A stretch of DNA of 43,007 nt. It comes from Akkermansiaceae bacterium. GTDB lineage: Bacteria; Verrucomicrobiota; Verrucomicrobiia; Verrucomicrobiales; Akkermansiaceae. The stretch is taken from contig SUVK01000019.1 in the NCBI GenBank assembly GCA_015062055.1, positions 1 to 43,007 on the forward strand, written 5' to 3'. Positions 8,041 through 16,417 of this stretch are shown piece by piece (position 1 is the stretch's first letter; each line of letters starts with the position of its first letter). The translations under genes were made by a program, and so were the position numbers. Under the pieces are notes generated by a model. The model saw only the letters and a list, made by a program, of their open reading frames with translations. It was not told the origin of the DNA and did not search any database.

Positions 8041-10047
8041 TTACAGGGCCTGAGCCTTCTCCACAATGTTGGGAACATTCATGCCGAGCTCGCTGAGCAC
8101 CACCTCACCGGGGGCAGAGAAGCCGTAGTGGTCGATACCGATGATGGTACCCTGCGTGCCGACGTAGCGGTACCAGAGGTCGCTCTTGCCGGCCTCTACT
8201 GCGAGACGGCGAGTGCAAGAGGGAGGCAGAATGCTGTCTTGGTATGCTTTATCCTGGCGGTTGAAACGCCACATGGAGGGCATGGAAACCACGCGCACAT
8301 CGGGGCCGAGCTGCTTGGCGGCCTCCAATGCCAGGTATACCTCGGAGCCGCTGGCAATAATAATACGGCCGGGCTGTTCTGTCTGCTCGTGCAGGGCAAT
8401 GTATGCACCTTTGAGGGTACCCATGCGGCGAGCCTCTGCGCTGATGGGGGCAGCGGCCGTAAGGCTGGGCACATTTTGGCGTGTAAGGATGAGGGCGGTG
8501 GGACCGTTCTTACGCTCCATGGCGCACATCCAGGCACCGGCTGCTTCTTCTTCATCGGCAGGGCGTACAACATCCAAATTGGGGATAACACGCAGCCCCG
8601 TCACGGTCTCGATGGGTTGGTGAGTGGGGCCATCCTCGCCCACGGCAACGGAGTCGTGAGTAAGCACGTAGGTGATGGGCAGCTCAGAAAGCGCGGCCAC
8701 ACGGATGGAGGCACGCATGTAGTCTACGAATACGCAGAATGTACCGGCAGATACGCGGAAGAGGCCATCGTAGGCAATACCGTTGCAAATGGCGCCCATG
8801 GCATGCTCGCGTATACCGAACCAGAAGTTGCGGCCTGCGTAGTTGGCGGCAGAGAAGTCGCCACCGTTCTTAAGATAATTTTTGTTGGAGGAGAAGAGGT
8901 CTGCACTGGTAGAAAGGAAACCCGGGCAGGCATTTGCAATGTGGTTCTCCGCCTCGGCACCCGATGCACGCGTGGCCAGCTTGGCACCCTCTGCAAAAGC
9001 GGGGATGAGAGCCGAGCACTTATCGGCATGCAGGCCGTTGGCAGCCAAGTCAATACCGTCTGCCAATTCTACCACCTTATCGGGGTTGGCGCTGCACCAA
9101 GCATTGTACACCTCCTTCCAGGCATCATAGGCAGCTTCGCGCTCGGCCTTAACACCTGCCATGTACTCGCGCACTTCGTCGGAAACATAGTAGCGTTCAT
9201 CGGTGGGCAAGCCCCAGTTGGCGTGGGCCTCTGCCCACAGTTTGGCACCGCCTTCGCCATGTCCCTTGGTGGTACCTTCAAAGCCGGGCACACCCTTGGC
9301 AATTACAGTTTTGGCAATAATGAGTTTGGGGCGGCCATTCTTTTCAAGGCGTGCAGTACGCAGGGCGGTGCGAACTTGGTTAAGGTCGTTACCGTCGATG
9401 GTGACGGCATCCCACCCTTGGGCGGTGAAGGCAGCTGCTACATCATCTACCTGCGTCACCTCAATGGGGGCATCAAGCGTAATGCCGTTGGCATCATAAA
9501 TCAGCACGAGGTTATCGAGCTTGAGGCAACCGGCAATGGCTGCTGCCTCGCGAGAGATACCTTCTTCTATACAGCCGTCACCGGCCAGGCAATACACGGT
9601 TTGGTTAAAAATCTCATGCTCGGGTGTATTGAAGCGAGCAGCAGCATGCTTAGCCGAAATAGCAAAGCCCACGGCATTGGCGATACCCTGCCCCAGCGGC
9701 CCGGTTGTGCATTCTACACCGGGGCAGCAACGGTACTCGGGGTGCCCGGGCGTGTTGGACCCTTTGGCACGGAATGCCTTCACATCGTCCATTGTCACAT
9801 GGAAACCGCTCAGGTGCAACCATGCGTATAAGAACATGGAGCCATGACCACCGGAAAGCACAAAGCGGTCGCGATTGAGCCAACGCGGCTCGGAGGGGTT
9901 GATGTTAAGCAGTTCACCATAAAGAACAGCGCCAATTTCTGCACAGCCCAGCGGCAAGCCCATGTGCCCCGATGCCTTGTCGAAAATGGCGTCTATAGCA
10001 AGACCTCTGGCCTCATTGGCTGCCTTTTGTAAGATTTCCGTGTTCAT
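8041..10047 (-). CDS. tkt: Transketolase
   Basis: A 668-residue thiamine diphosphate enzyme that moves two-carbon ketol units between sugar phosphates in the non-oxidative pentose phosphate pathway. The length matches the family (about 660-670). Visible motifs are GHMGLPLG and SGGHGSMF near the N terminus, the TPP motif starting GDGCIEEG (about residues 155-162) and running to YDAN about 25 residues later, and a pyrimidine-domain segment with FGIREHAMG. The open frame continues 34 codons upstream, but MNTEIL at 10047 matches the normal N terminus. A strong promoter sits between the two candidate starts, which rules out the longer one. There is no Shine-Dalgarno sequence. The gene is monocistronic, with its own promoter and terminator. 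Confidence 0.96.
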   Translation of the reverse strand: MNTEILQKAANEARGLAIDAIFDKASGHMGLPLGCAEIGAVLYGELLNINPSEPRWLNRDRFVLSGGHGSMFLYAWLHLSGFHVTMDDVKAFRAKGSNTPGHPEYRCCPGVECTTGPLGQGIANAVGFAISAKHAAARFNTPEHEIFNQTVYCLAGDGCIEEGISREAAAIAGCLKLDNLVLIYDANGITLDAPIEVTQVDDVAAAFTAQGWDAVTIDGNDLNQVRTALRTARLEKNGRPKLIIAKTVIAKGVPGFEGTTKGHGEGGAKLWAEAHANWGLPTDERYYVSDEVREYMAGVKAEREAAYDAWKEVYNAWCSANPDKVVELADGIDLAANGLHADKCSALIPAFAEGAKLATRASGAEAENHIANACPGFLSTSADLFSSNKNYLKNGGDFSAANYAGRNFWFGIREHAMGAICNGIAYDGLFRVSAGTFCVFVDYMRASIRVAALSELPITYVLTHDSVAVGEDGPTHQPIETVTGLRVIPNLDVVRPADEEEAAGAWMCAMERKNGPTALILTRQNVPSLTAAAPISAEARRMGTLKGAYIALHEQTEQPGRIIIASGSEVYLALEAAKQLGPDVRVVSMPSMWRFNRQDKAYQDSILPPSCTRRLAVEAGKSDLWYRYVGTQGTIIGIDHYGFSAPGEVVLSELGMNVPNIVEKAQAL

Positions 10048-10056
10048 GTTAGGCGT

Positions 10057-10084
10057 ATTATAGCAGATTTTGGGTTCATGTAAA
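10057..10084 (-). promoter_or_regulatory. Strong sigma70-type promoter of transketolase
   Basis: On the minus strand, TTTACA (10084-10079) and a perfect TATAAT (10062-10057) are 16 bp apart with an extended -10 (TGC before TATAAT). The -10 box ends 9 nt before the ATG at 10047, so transcription should start about 3 nt upstream of it. The transcript is predicted to be leaderless or nearly so. Confidence 0.75.
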
Positions 10085-10250
10085 GAGAAAACGCCGTTTG
10101 TCGGGCTTTTGGCGCAGTTTTTCTGTAAACCGAAAACCGCTATTGACAAAATAATTATTGCCGGAATGTTTTTTCAAACATTACATCAAAATAATAACAG
10201 CGTGAAATATACGCTTGCAATCACACCTGAGATATGCTACCGTGTCGGGT

Positions 10251-13200
10251 ATGAAACACAACATTCTACCCGGCATGATACTGAGTGCATTGGCCGCAAC
10301 GGCAGTCTCCCTGCACGCGCAGGAAGGCAGCACCATTCAACTGTTACCGGCAGCAGATACACCGGTCCCCAAAGCCGTGGTAGATGTTTTGCTGGCCATC
10401 AACACCTATCATATGAACGATGTGTTCCAAAGCCCGGAGAAACTGCAAGCACAAACCGAGGCCGAAATAGGGCAGATGTTGCAAAACTCGCGCTTGAGTG
10501 AATATGTAGAATTTCGCATTGTGGGGGTACACTGCTACAGTGCCCCCGATGCCACCTTGCAGAAGATTGGCATGGCAGAAAGTCTGAGGAATCAATACAA
10601 GGCCGACTTGGTATTAGATTTGGGGTCTATATCGAGATACGGCTCTGCCGGGCAGGCCTATACCGTGGGTATGTATGGCGAGTTTGTGGGAGGGTGCAAC
10701 CCCAACCCGCAAGAAGATGCCTATTTGGCCGAGGTGGATGTCGTGCAAACAAATGCCCTCGACTACAGAAACAGCTACACCATCGTACACGAATTGGCCC
10801 ACTTGCTGGGAGGTGGTCACTGCGCCACCCAAAACACCCAGCCATGGTGTGGCTTGTATACTTTTGCAGCGGGCGCGGTCGATAAACAAAAGGGCGCCGT
10901 TACCCTGCTCACCTACGAGAGCCGCATGGAGCACAACATGAGAGGCTGGCCATTTCGCAATCTGTGCGTTTTATCCACCCCCGGCACATACGAGCATGAT
11001 GGCATAAGCTACAGCATCGGTAATGCAGAAACCGATAATCGCCGGTGTTTCCTGATGAGTCTGCCCATGGTGGCAGGCTACCGCGAGGGGACTGCTACCG
11101 GGGTACTCAATGATACACCGCAACACGCCTTCGAGCTGCCACCCCTATACAATGTGGCATACTATATAGCGCGATTCACGCAATGTGATACCCATCGGTG
11201 TAATCAGCTCCTTACCCTCATCTCTTGTCTGGACCACGCACCGCATATGTTCTCGGGTAATCATTTCACCCGCATATGGGGCAGCACGGCCAATGCCTCG
11301 CACGACACCACACCCGGCACGGCCCCCAATGTATGGTACCGCATCACCGCCCCGCACACCGCCACCTACACCGCAGGGTTCCGCGCCACAGATACCCCGA
11401 AACACACCTGCCGGGTTTTCCGCAAAGTGGGCAACGAGGCGGTTGAGCTTGCCGTTACCCCGGCTGCCGAGGCACAGCAGGTGTGTGGCGGCATTTGCTT
11501 CAGCGCGACACAGGGAGACGAGCTCTATATCGAAATCTCACCGCTGCAAGATAGCGGCGTGTTTAACTTCTTCTTGGCAACAGATGCCGCCGTGCCCGCC
11601 CTGCCCGACTTTGAAGATGAAATTAAGGTCGAACGATGGAAAGGCGAATATGAAATCAATGCCTGGAACTACGCCATCCTGAACCCCGACCCGGCAGATT
11701 TGAACAAACTGCTACAATTAAGCACCTACGAGATTGTGGGTACCCCCTTGGGCAACGAGCTGTTAGCCACGGCAGCCTTACTGGGGTATACGGAGCATTG
11801 CCGACTGTTATTGGCAGCAGGGATCAAAGCAGATGACACCAAACACCTGTATTCCCCCTTGGCTATGGCCACCATGGCAGGTCAAGAAACAACCGCAGCC
11901 ATACTGCGAGAAGCCGGGGCCACCTTGGATTGGAGCGATGCAGAAAGAATGGCACGAGGGCTTTCGGATATATGCCAAAACAGCTGCTACACAGCCATCA
12001 CACGGTTGATAGATGCGGGGATGCCCGTAGACTCCCCCGTGGGATTCGGTGTACGAACCATCAAATCGAAGAGCAAAAAAGGAGAAGAAAAAGCCCCGAG
12101 AGAGTCGCGTTTGATACACTATGTAGCCGATGCCGGCGATGCCACCGCATTACAATACCTGCTCAGCAAGGGTGCAGAGGTAGACGCTCTGAGCAAGTCA
12201 GGCGAAACAGCACTGACCCATGCCGCACGCCAAGGTCATGCAAATTGCGTGAAGATTCTGTTGGAGGCCGGGGCGTCTCCTCATGCGGTCGACCTCACTG
12301 TCCCCTCGGCCCTGGCAGCAGCCACCGAGCAAGGACATGCCGACTGCGTTAAATTACTGCTGGAGGCCGGGGCTGCCACAGCCGCCGACAAGTATAAAGA
12401 GAAAACACCACTCATGCTGGCCTTGGAGATAGGTAACACGGCTTGCATTGAATTATTATTACCGGCAACCGAAGACTTATTGGCAGCCACCGCAGCAGGC
12501 AACACCACCCTGATGTCGGCCGCCTGCATGGATTCGCCCGAACTGCTCCAGATGCTGATAGCGCGTGGGGCCGATGTAAATGCCCGAGCCCTCAGCGGAA
12601 AAACGCCACTGCTGATGGCCGCGCAACACGGCCGAATAGAAAACATGCGCCTGCTGATAGCCCATGGGGCCAATGTCAACGCACAAGATAACGACGGTAT
12701 CAGCCCGCTGCTGCTGGCTACCCTGCGTGGCAGCACCGAAGCCACACAACTCTTGCTGGAAGCCGGGGCCGATGCCACCTTGGCCGACAAACAAAAATGC
12801 ACCCCGCTCATGCAAGCAGCTCGTAACGGCAACGCCGATTGCGTCAAAATCTTGCTCGAGCACGGTGCCAAAGACTCTTACACCCGTCGCCAACGCACCA
12901 CCTCCCTCATGCTGGCGGCATCCAAGGGCTCGGCAGATTGCGTACGCTTGCTGCTGGCAGCCGGGTCTAAGATAAACGCCCGAGACGATGACCGCATGTC
13001 ACCGCTTTGCTTTGCGGCACAATACGGCAATGCAGAATGCGTGCAATTGCTGATAGACGCAGGCGCCAAAGTACAGGTACGAAACGACGCCGGCAACACC
13101 CCCCTTATGATAGCTGCCCTGCAAGGCAATACGGAGTGTGTACGCATTCTCTTGGCACACGGTGCGATGGCCGATGATGCCAACAAATCAGCCCACTCGG

Positions 13201-14393
13201 TATTGATGCAGGCTGCAGCCGGAGGGCAAGCGGAGTGTGTCAAACTTTTGCTGGAGCACGGTGCCCCGATTAACGCCACCACTCCGAGCAAAAATACGGC
13301 ACTGAGTCTGGCCGTTGACAGAGATCACGTTGACTGCGTAAAACTCTTGCTGGAGCACGGAGCCAACCCCGCGCAGAAAATGGACAACGGCGACAGCTTG
13401 CTGCATAGAGCGGTAGAAGGCAATGCAACTCAATGCCTGCAACTGCTTTGCCAAGCCGGTGCCCCCATTGAAGTCACGGACAACTTAAATGCCACCCCGC
13501 TCCAAGCGGCTGTAATGGTTAATTCCCCCGATGCCGTGCGTATTTTGCTGCAATACGGGGCCAATGTCAATGCCACAAACGAAGAGCACCCAACCCCCGC
13601 TATTTTCGAGGCCGCAAGACATGAGACGACAGAGATTTTAGAGATGCTTCTACAAGCCGGAGCAGATGTCTTTTATCGCTGGGAAGACGGCTCAACACTA
13701 CTGCACATAGCTGCACTCTATGACAGTATTGAGGTAATGGAAGCATTGACAGCACGAGGCTTGGATGTAAACGCAAAAGACAATCAAGGGAACACGCCCC
13801 TGCACTTAGCAGCGTCGAGTGGTCACTTCTATCATGTCAAATGGTTACTGGCTCGAGGTGCCGATCTGCAGGCCGTCAACTCAGAAGGATTTAATCTTTA
13901 CCAGATGGCAGCAACCTCCGACAATATCGGTTTGCTCAAGTTCATAGCAGCCCAAGGGGTCGACCCGCACCATATCAATCAGAAAAAAGTCACTGCCTTG
14001 CACTGTGCTGCGGCATCAGACCGTGTCAAAGTAGCCACCTATTTGCTGGAGCAAGGCTTCGACCCGAATGCCGTTACCGCAGATGGAATCACCCCCATGA
14101 TGCAAACAAGCGACCCCGAAGTGATGCAGCTTTTGTTACAACACGGGGCCGATATTCACGCGAGAGATAATAACGGACGCACTGCCCTACACTACGCAGC
14201 GGAGGATGAGCACATCTCCCTGTACTCGGCTCTCATCAAAGAAGGCGCCGACCCCAACGCCAAAGATAATAACGGCAAAACACCCTTCGACCTCGCCAAA
14301 GAGGCGCAAAAACAACGTGAAGATGCCAGGTATGCCGACCCGAATAACGCGCCCCGCATGCACACCATCATCCGGAATCGCAGTATCTTCTGA
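10251..14393 (+). CDS. Secreted M12B-like metzincin protease fused to about 25 ankyrin repeats
   Basis: A 1380-residue exported protein. MKHNILPG at 10251 starts a clear signal peptide (to about residue 24), so the frame upstream is ignored. Residues about 30-300 form a zinc metallopeptidase domain with the full metzincin motif HELAHLLGGGH (180-190). Downstream, a serine/proline turn and 'GNAETDNRR' fit the bacterial reprolysin-like (M12B) pattern 'S.P...G.A..DN.R' and end in VAGYR. The expected Met-turn methionine appears to be Leu (about L220). A beta-sandwich of the pre-peptidase C-terminal (PPC) type follows at about 355-450. About 25 ankyrin repeats of 33 residues fill about 485-1370, many with the signature 'CVKLLLEAGA'. 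A -10-like TATGCT lies at 10233-10238. The peptidase-to-ankyrin fusion is unusual. It may be a secreted protease with a long binding arm. Confidence 0.88.
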   Translation: MKHNILPGMILSALAATAVSLHAQEGSTIQLLPAADTPVPKAVVDVLLAINTYHMNDVFQSPEKLQAQTEAEIGQMLQNSRLSEYVEFRIVGVHCYSAPDATLQKIGMAESLRNQYKADLVLDLGSISRYGSAGQAYTVGMYGEFVGGCNPNPQEDAYLAEVDVVQTNALDYRNSYTIVHELAHLLGGGHCATQNTQPWCGLYTFAAGAVDKQKGAVTLLTYESRMEHNMRGWPFRNLCVLSTPGTYEHDGISYSIGNAETDNRRCFLMSLPMVAGYREGTATGVLNDTPQHAFELPPLYNVAYYIARFTQCDTHRCNQLLTLISCLDHAPHMFSGNHFTRIWGSTANASHDTTPGTAPNVWYRITAPHTATYTAGFRATDTPKHTCRVFRKVGNEAVELAVTPAAEAQQVCGGICFSATQGDELYIEISPLQDSGVFNFFLATDAAVPALPDFEDEIKVERWKGEYEINAWNYAILNPDPADLNKLLQLSTYEIVGTPLGNELLATAALLGYTEHCRLLLAAGIKADDTKHLYSPLAMATMAGQETTAAILREAGATLDWSDAERMARGLSDICQNSCYTAITRLIDAGMPVDSPVGFGVRTIKSKSKKGEEKAPRESRLIHYVADAGDATALQYLLSKGAEVDALSKSGETALTHAARQGHANCVKILLEAGASPHAVDLTVPSALAAATEQGHADCVKLLLEAGAATAADKYKEKTPLMLALEIGNTACIELLLPATEDLLAATAAGNTTLMSAACMDSPELLQMLIARGADVNARALSGKTPLLMAAQHGRIENMRLLIAHGANVNAQDNDGISPLLLATLRGSTEATQLLLEAGADATLADKQKCTPLMQAARNGNADCVKILLEHGAKDSYTRRQRTTSLMLAASKGSADCVRLLLAAGSKINARDDDRMSPLCFAAQYGNAECVQLLIDAGAKVQVRNDAGNTPLMIAALQGNTECVRILLAHGAMADDANKSAHSVLMQAAAGGQAECVKLLLEHGAPINATTPSKNTALSLAVDRDHVDCVKLLLEHGANPAQKMDNGDSLLHRAVEGNATQCLQLLCQAGAPIEVTDNLNATPLQAAVMVNSPDAVRILLQYGANVNATNEEHPTPAIFEAARHETTEILEMLLQAGADVFYRWEDGSTLLHIAALYDSIEVMEALTARGLDVNAKDNQGNTPLHLAASSGHFYHVKWLLARGADLQAVNSEGFNLYQMAATSDNIGLLKFIAAQGVDPHHINQKKVTALHCAAASDRVKVATYLLEQGFDPNAVTADGITPMMQTSDPEVMQLLLQHGADIHARDNNGRTALHYAAEDEHISLYSALIKEGADPNAKDNNGKTPFDLAKEAQKQREDARYADPNNAPRMHTIIRNRSIF

Positions 14394-14425
14394 TTCTACA
14401 CCCAAATCCATTTTCAAACGACAAC

Positions 14426-15181
14426 ATGTTTAAGCGACTCCTTACCATATCTGCCTTGCTGAGTCTGCCGCTTTTTGCAGCAGCCCCCCAAGCCCCCTCT
14501 GCTGCACCCGAGCACCTGCAAAATCTGGCAAAAGTTATCGGTCAAAATCCCACGCCGTACAACATGACATGGCGCGCCGGATACATATCCGCCTTTCTCA
14601 AGGCATACCCACAGCATCAATCCCTGCTGCTCTCTCAAACAGGTATGCACGGGCCCCTCGGCAGGCGTATGATAGCCCTGGCTCTTTGGCTGGCAGACAC
14701 AGAAGAGTCGCGCGCAGAACTGAATTTGCTGCACTCATACGACCCCCTCGCTGCAGCCGGGCTGACCAACAAAAAAGCACCCGATTTCACCAAGCTCGAA
14801 ACCCTCTACAACGGGGTGGATGAAGCCAATGTACTCGACATCGCTTGGGGAGTGTACGATGCCGGCCATGACCGCGAAGTGTTGGCCTCTTTCATTCGCT
14901 GTGCCGCCCGCAGTACTCCCCCGCAGACCAATGCGTACGAGTACTGGGATATTCCGCCGAGCGGGCGCACCCCCATACCACCTGCCGCCGGCGATGCCGA
15001 CATCGTTGCGATGGCCGCTAAGTGGAGCATCTTGAGCCGCGCCGAGCAAGACCCCGAATTCGCCGCCGAGGTAGAAGCTTGCCTGCAAGAATTGCCTGCC
15101 GACATTCAACAACGGTTCCGCGCACCATTGCCCCAATACGGGCCCAATGAGAGCGCGTACGATGCCGACGACACCATGTAA
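14426..15181 (+). CDS. Secreted hypothetical protein
   Basis: A 251-residue exported protein that I do not recognise. The signal peptide (about 1-19, hydrophobic LLTISALLSLPLF, ending AAA) is followed by a mostly helical mature region rich in Ala, Leu and Pro. An acidic C-terminal tail ends YDADDTM. Two cysteines lie in the mature part (about residues 157 and 215). It starts 32 nt after the stop of the metzincin-ankyrin gene on the same strand, with no promoter or terminator between them, so co-transcription and a linked role are likely. No domain or catalytic motif is apparent. Confidence 0.7.
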   Translation: MFKRLLTISALLSLPLFAAAPQAPSAAPEHLQNLAKVIGQNPTPYNMTWRAGYISAFLKAYPQHQSLLLSQTGMHGPLGRRMIALALWLADTEESRAELNLLHSYDPLAAAGLTNKKAPDFTKLETLYNGVDEANVLDIAWGVYDAGHDREVLASFIRCAARSTPPQTNAYEYWDIPPSGRTPIPPAAGDADIVAMAAKWSILSRAEQDPEFAAEVEACLQELPADIQQRFRAPLPQYGPNESAYDADDTM

Positions 15182-15339
15182 CCCCGTATCGACGCTTGCC
15201 CCGTGGCCTGTAATGCGTACATATCGGACGCGTTGTAACATGAGGTTATTGGCAATTCAGATATGCGGCAAGCAGGAATGGGATATATTCTAAATAACGG
15301 TGCTTGATAGCGATGGCGGCATCATGCCATGGAATGAGC

Positions 15340-15367
15340 TTGACTTCCGCGTGTATGCGCGTATAGT
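15340..15367 (+). promoter_or_regulatory. Promoter of pheST
   Basis: TTGACT (15340-15345) and TATAGT (15362-15367) have a 16 bp spacer. The -10 box ends 15 nt before the pheS ATG at 15383. The leader of about 8-9 nt leaves no room for the T-box or peptide attenuator often found ahead of pheST. Confidence 0.75.
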
Positions 15368-15382
15368 GAGGCGCATACAGTT

Positions 15383-16393
15383 ATGAAAGACCGGATAGCA
15401 AGTGTACAGAGTGCCGCTTTGGCTCAGATTGCTGCAATTGCAGACATGAAGGGGCTGGAGGATGCCCGCGTGGGTATCTTAGGCAAAAAGGGGAGCTTAA
15501 CCCAAGTGCAACAGGGAATGCGCGATGTGCCCAAGGAGGAAAAACCCGCTGTGGGCGCCATGCTTAACGAGGCCCGCGCCATCATCACCGCCGCTATGGA
15601 GGACCGCAAGGCTGCTTTGCAGGCAGAGCTTGATGCCGCAGCCGTAGCCGGGGTAGACTTTACCATGCCCGGCGCCACCCTGCCGGCAGGCGGGTTGCAC
15701 CCCATCTCCATTGTGAGGGATGAGGCCGTGCGCATCTTGCGCCGCATGGGCTTTACGCTTTCCGACGGCCCCGAGATTGAGGACGAGTGGCACTGCTTCG
15801 ATGCCCTGAACACGCCGGACGACCACCCCGCCCGCAACGAGAAAGACACCTTCTACTTTGACAGCGGCAAGCTGCTGCGCACGCAAACCAGCACCGTGCA
15901 GGCCCGCACTATGGAGAAACAGGCACCGCCCGTACGCATCATTTGCCCCGGCAGCGCCTTCCGCCGAGATGCCATCGATGCCACTCACCTGTCCGCCTTC
16001 AACCAAATTGAGGGCTTGTATGTGGACAAGAACGTGAGCGTGGGCGACCTGAAGGGCACGCTGGAGTACTTCCTGAAAGCGCTGTTCGGCAGCGAAACAG
16101 CCGTGCGATTCCGCCCGCATTTCTTCCCCTTCACCGAGCCGAGCTTTGAGATTGACGTACTGCTGCAAGCCGCCGGGCAAGCCCCGCGCTGGATTGAGAT
16201 TGCCGGTTGCGGCATGGTAAACCCCGCCGTATTTGAGAACATTGACAAAGAGACGGGTAAGGACCTGTACAGCGGTTGCACGGGCTTTGCCTTCGGCATA
16301 GGGCTGGAGCGTTTGGCCATGATTCGCTGGGGCATCCGCGATATCCGCCTGCTTATCGAGAACGACGTGCGTTTCCTTGCCCAGTTCCAATAA
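15383..16393 (+). CDS. pheS: Phenylalanyl-tRNA synthetase alpha subunit
   Basis: A 336-residue catalytic alpha chain of the alpha2-beta2 PheRS, which charges tRNA-Phe in the cytoplasm. An N-terminal coiled coil (about 1-85, for tRNA binding) precedes the class II core. Motif 2 lies in FRRDAIDATHLSAFNQIEGL (about 193-212) and motif 3 in GFAFGIGLERLAM (about 302-314). The length matches the bacterial family (about 330-350). It is followed after 24 nt by pheT, the normal operon order. A good promoter lies just upstream and gives a very short leader. Confidence 0.97.
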   Translation: MKDRIASVQSAALAQIAAIADMKGLEDARVGILGKKGSLTQVQQGMRDVPKEEKPAVGAMLNEARAIITAAMEDRKAALQAELDAAAVAGVDFTMPGATLPAGGLHPISIVRDEAVRILRRMGFTLSDGPEIEDEWHCFDALNTPDDHPARNEKDTFYFDSGKLLRTQTSTVQARTMEKQAPPVRIICPGSAFRRDAIDATHLSAFNQIEGLYVDKNVSVGDLKGTLEYFLKALFGSETAVRFRPHFFPFTEPSFEIDVLLQAAGQAPRWIEIAGCGMVNPAVFENIDKETGKDLYSGCTGFAFGIGLERLAMIRWGIRDIRLLIENDVRFLAQFQ

Positions 16394-16417
16394 TTAACCC
16401 ATAGATTTTCACAGACA

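Noticed and set aside
8008..9831. A 607-codon open frame antisense to transketolase
   Set aside because: It is a shadow of the transketolase frame. It has no recognisable domain and runs through the transketolase terminator region.
10143..10170. TTGACA at 10143-10148 as a promoter for the metzincin-ankyrin gene
   Set aside because: No good -10 box follows at 16-18 bp, and the start codon is more than 100 nt away. The TATGCT at 10233-10238 is a better -10 candidate, though it lacks a clear -35.
11700..14350. Repeated DNA in the ankyrin genes as a CRISPR-like or satellite array
   Set aside because: The period of about 99 bases equals 33 codons, and the repeats diverge as protein repeats do. 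There are no identical short repeats with unique spacers.
15182..15382. T-box riboswitch or leader attenuator ahead of pheS
   Set aside because: The promoter lies 15 nt before the ATG, so the transcript has no leader long enough to hold one. No T-box motif or Phe-rich leader peptide was seen in the remaining gap.
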